Shown: in pieces, positions 13,880 to 14,312 of the stretch
Layout: each line of letters starts with the position of its first letter
Numbering within the stretch: position 1 is the first letter of the stretch
Assembly: GCA_017998755.1 (NCBI GenBank)
Contig: JAGOCL010000024.1
Span: 1 to 14,312, forward strand
Source of the DNA: Spirochaetota bacterium
GTDB taxonomy: Bacteria > Spirochaetota > GWE2-31-10 > MWDO01
DNA: 14,312 nucleotides
Reading direction: 5' to 3'
Notes under the pieces: model-generated
The model's database searches: none
What the model was told of the DNA's origin: nothing
The model's input: the letters and a program-made list of their open reading frames with translations, nothing else
Translations under genes and position numbers: made by a program

Positions 13880-14312
13880 ATGAATATAATATTTACCGCA
13901 TCATATTTAAGTATGAGAGAGACCTTTGATATTATTTTAGACAATGAAAATGATTTCCTGATAGTAACGCCCAATGAAAAATCATATAATTTTTTTAAAT
14001 TATTATATAACGAAAATAAAGTTTACTTTACATCAAAAGTATTTAAAGCGTCATTTTTTATTAATTTTCTATCAACTGTTTTAAAATTGATCAGTCAATT
14101 TTTAAAATTATGTTTTTTCTACTCTGAATCGATGCGTTTGATTATAAACATTATATCTGAAATTATTCCTACATATATTAAAAAAAAAAATATTTGGGAT
14201 TATTTTAAAGATTTAAAAAATAATAATGTCTTTTTTTGGGAAACCGGTTACTGTTATTTTGAAGATTGGCTTATTTATAAATTATCTAAAACTAATAAAG
14301 TTATTTATATTC
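13880..14312 (+). CDS. Unrecognised protein, N-terminal part only (possible glycosyltransferase)
   Basis: An open frame of 144 codons starts at the ATG at 13880, 6 nt after the preceding stop, and runs off the right edge. AAGGGA-like sequence inside the end of the upstream gene is a weak ribosome site. The protein begins MNIIFTASYLSMRETFDIIL, followed by a short strand (FLIVTPNEKS), a hydrophobic helix-rich stretch near residues 55-80, and NVFFWETGYCYFEDWLIYKL near 117-136. I do not recognise a family. The alternating strand/helix layout and the position right after CMP-sugar synthesis genes would suit a GT-B-type glycosyltransferase, but this is only a contextual guess. It contains an A11 run at 14180-14190. 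Confidence 0.6.
   Translation, partial: MNIIFTASYLSMRETFDIILDNENDFLIVTPNEKSYNFFKLLYNENKVYFTSKVFKASFFINFLSTVLKLISQFLKLCFFYSESMRLIINIISEIIPTYIKKKNIWDYFKDLKNNNVFFWETGYCYFEDWLIYKLSKTNKVIYI

Overview
The window reads as chromosomal DNA of a Gram-negative (diderm) bacterium with a low-to-moderate G+C backbone. It carries one large divergent signalling gene followed by the start of a surface-polysaccharide (O-antigen or capsule type) locus. The host phylum cannot be fixed from the sequence. Most genes of the locus have Shine-Dalgarno-like sites (AGGAG/GGAG), and TTG and GTG starts are used. No rRNA, tRNA, CRISPR array or insertion sequence was seen.

Layout. Positions 1-2975 (minus) hold a nearly complete hybrid sensor kinase: a periplasmic ABC-type substrate-binding-like sensor, one membrane span, two PAS domains, a kinase core and a receiver domain that runs off the left edge. 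A 91-bp divergent region follows. Everything from 3067 to the right edge is on the plus strand and tightly packed: a Wzt-type polysaccharide ABC-transporter ATPase with a C-terminal glycan-binding domain (3067-4341), a B12-binding-domain radical SAM protein (4367-5830), a zinc-ribbon methyltransferase (5865-6812), a second-type methyltransferase (6784-7398), a GT2 glycosyltransferase (7439-8425) and another zinc-ribbon methyltransferase (8448-9290). After a 158-bp gap with a good sigma-70-type promoter comes a second block: a KdsC-like HAD phosphatase (9449-9949), a DegT-type PLP aminotransferase (9942-11162), a radical SAM/twitch enzyme (11176-12231), a short NeuB-type synthase (12228-13106), an SpsF-type cytidylyltransferase (13109-13873) and an unrecognised partial gene (from 13880).

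How it may work together. The first block looks like glycan assembly, decoration and export. The second looks like a sugar-acid precursor pathway: NeuB condenses PEP with a sugar phosphate, the HAD phosphatase removes the phosphate, and the SpsF-type enzyme makes the CMP-activated form. The aminotransferase and radical SAM enzyme between them suggest oxidation of a hydroxyl followed by amination, giving an unusual amino-nonulosonic (or related ulosonic) acid. This is inference. No sugar-nucleotide dehydratase, epimerase or alcohol dehydrogenase is present in the window.

The most striking structural signal is a sharp composition break inside the transporter ATPase gene. Its conserved ATPase half is about 50% G+C (hand count, 3301-3720), and its C-terminal half is about 22% (3781-4020). 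The change falls at the end of the nucleotide-binding domain, as expected if the glycan-specific part of the locus was swapped in by recombination within conserved wzt sequence.
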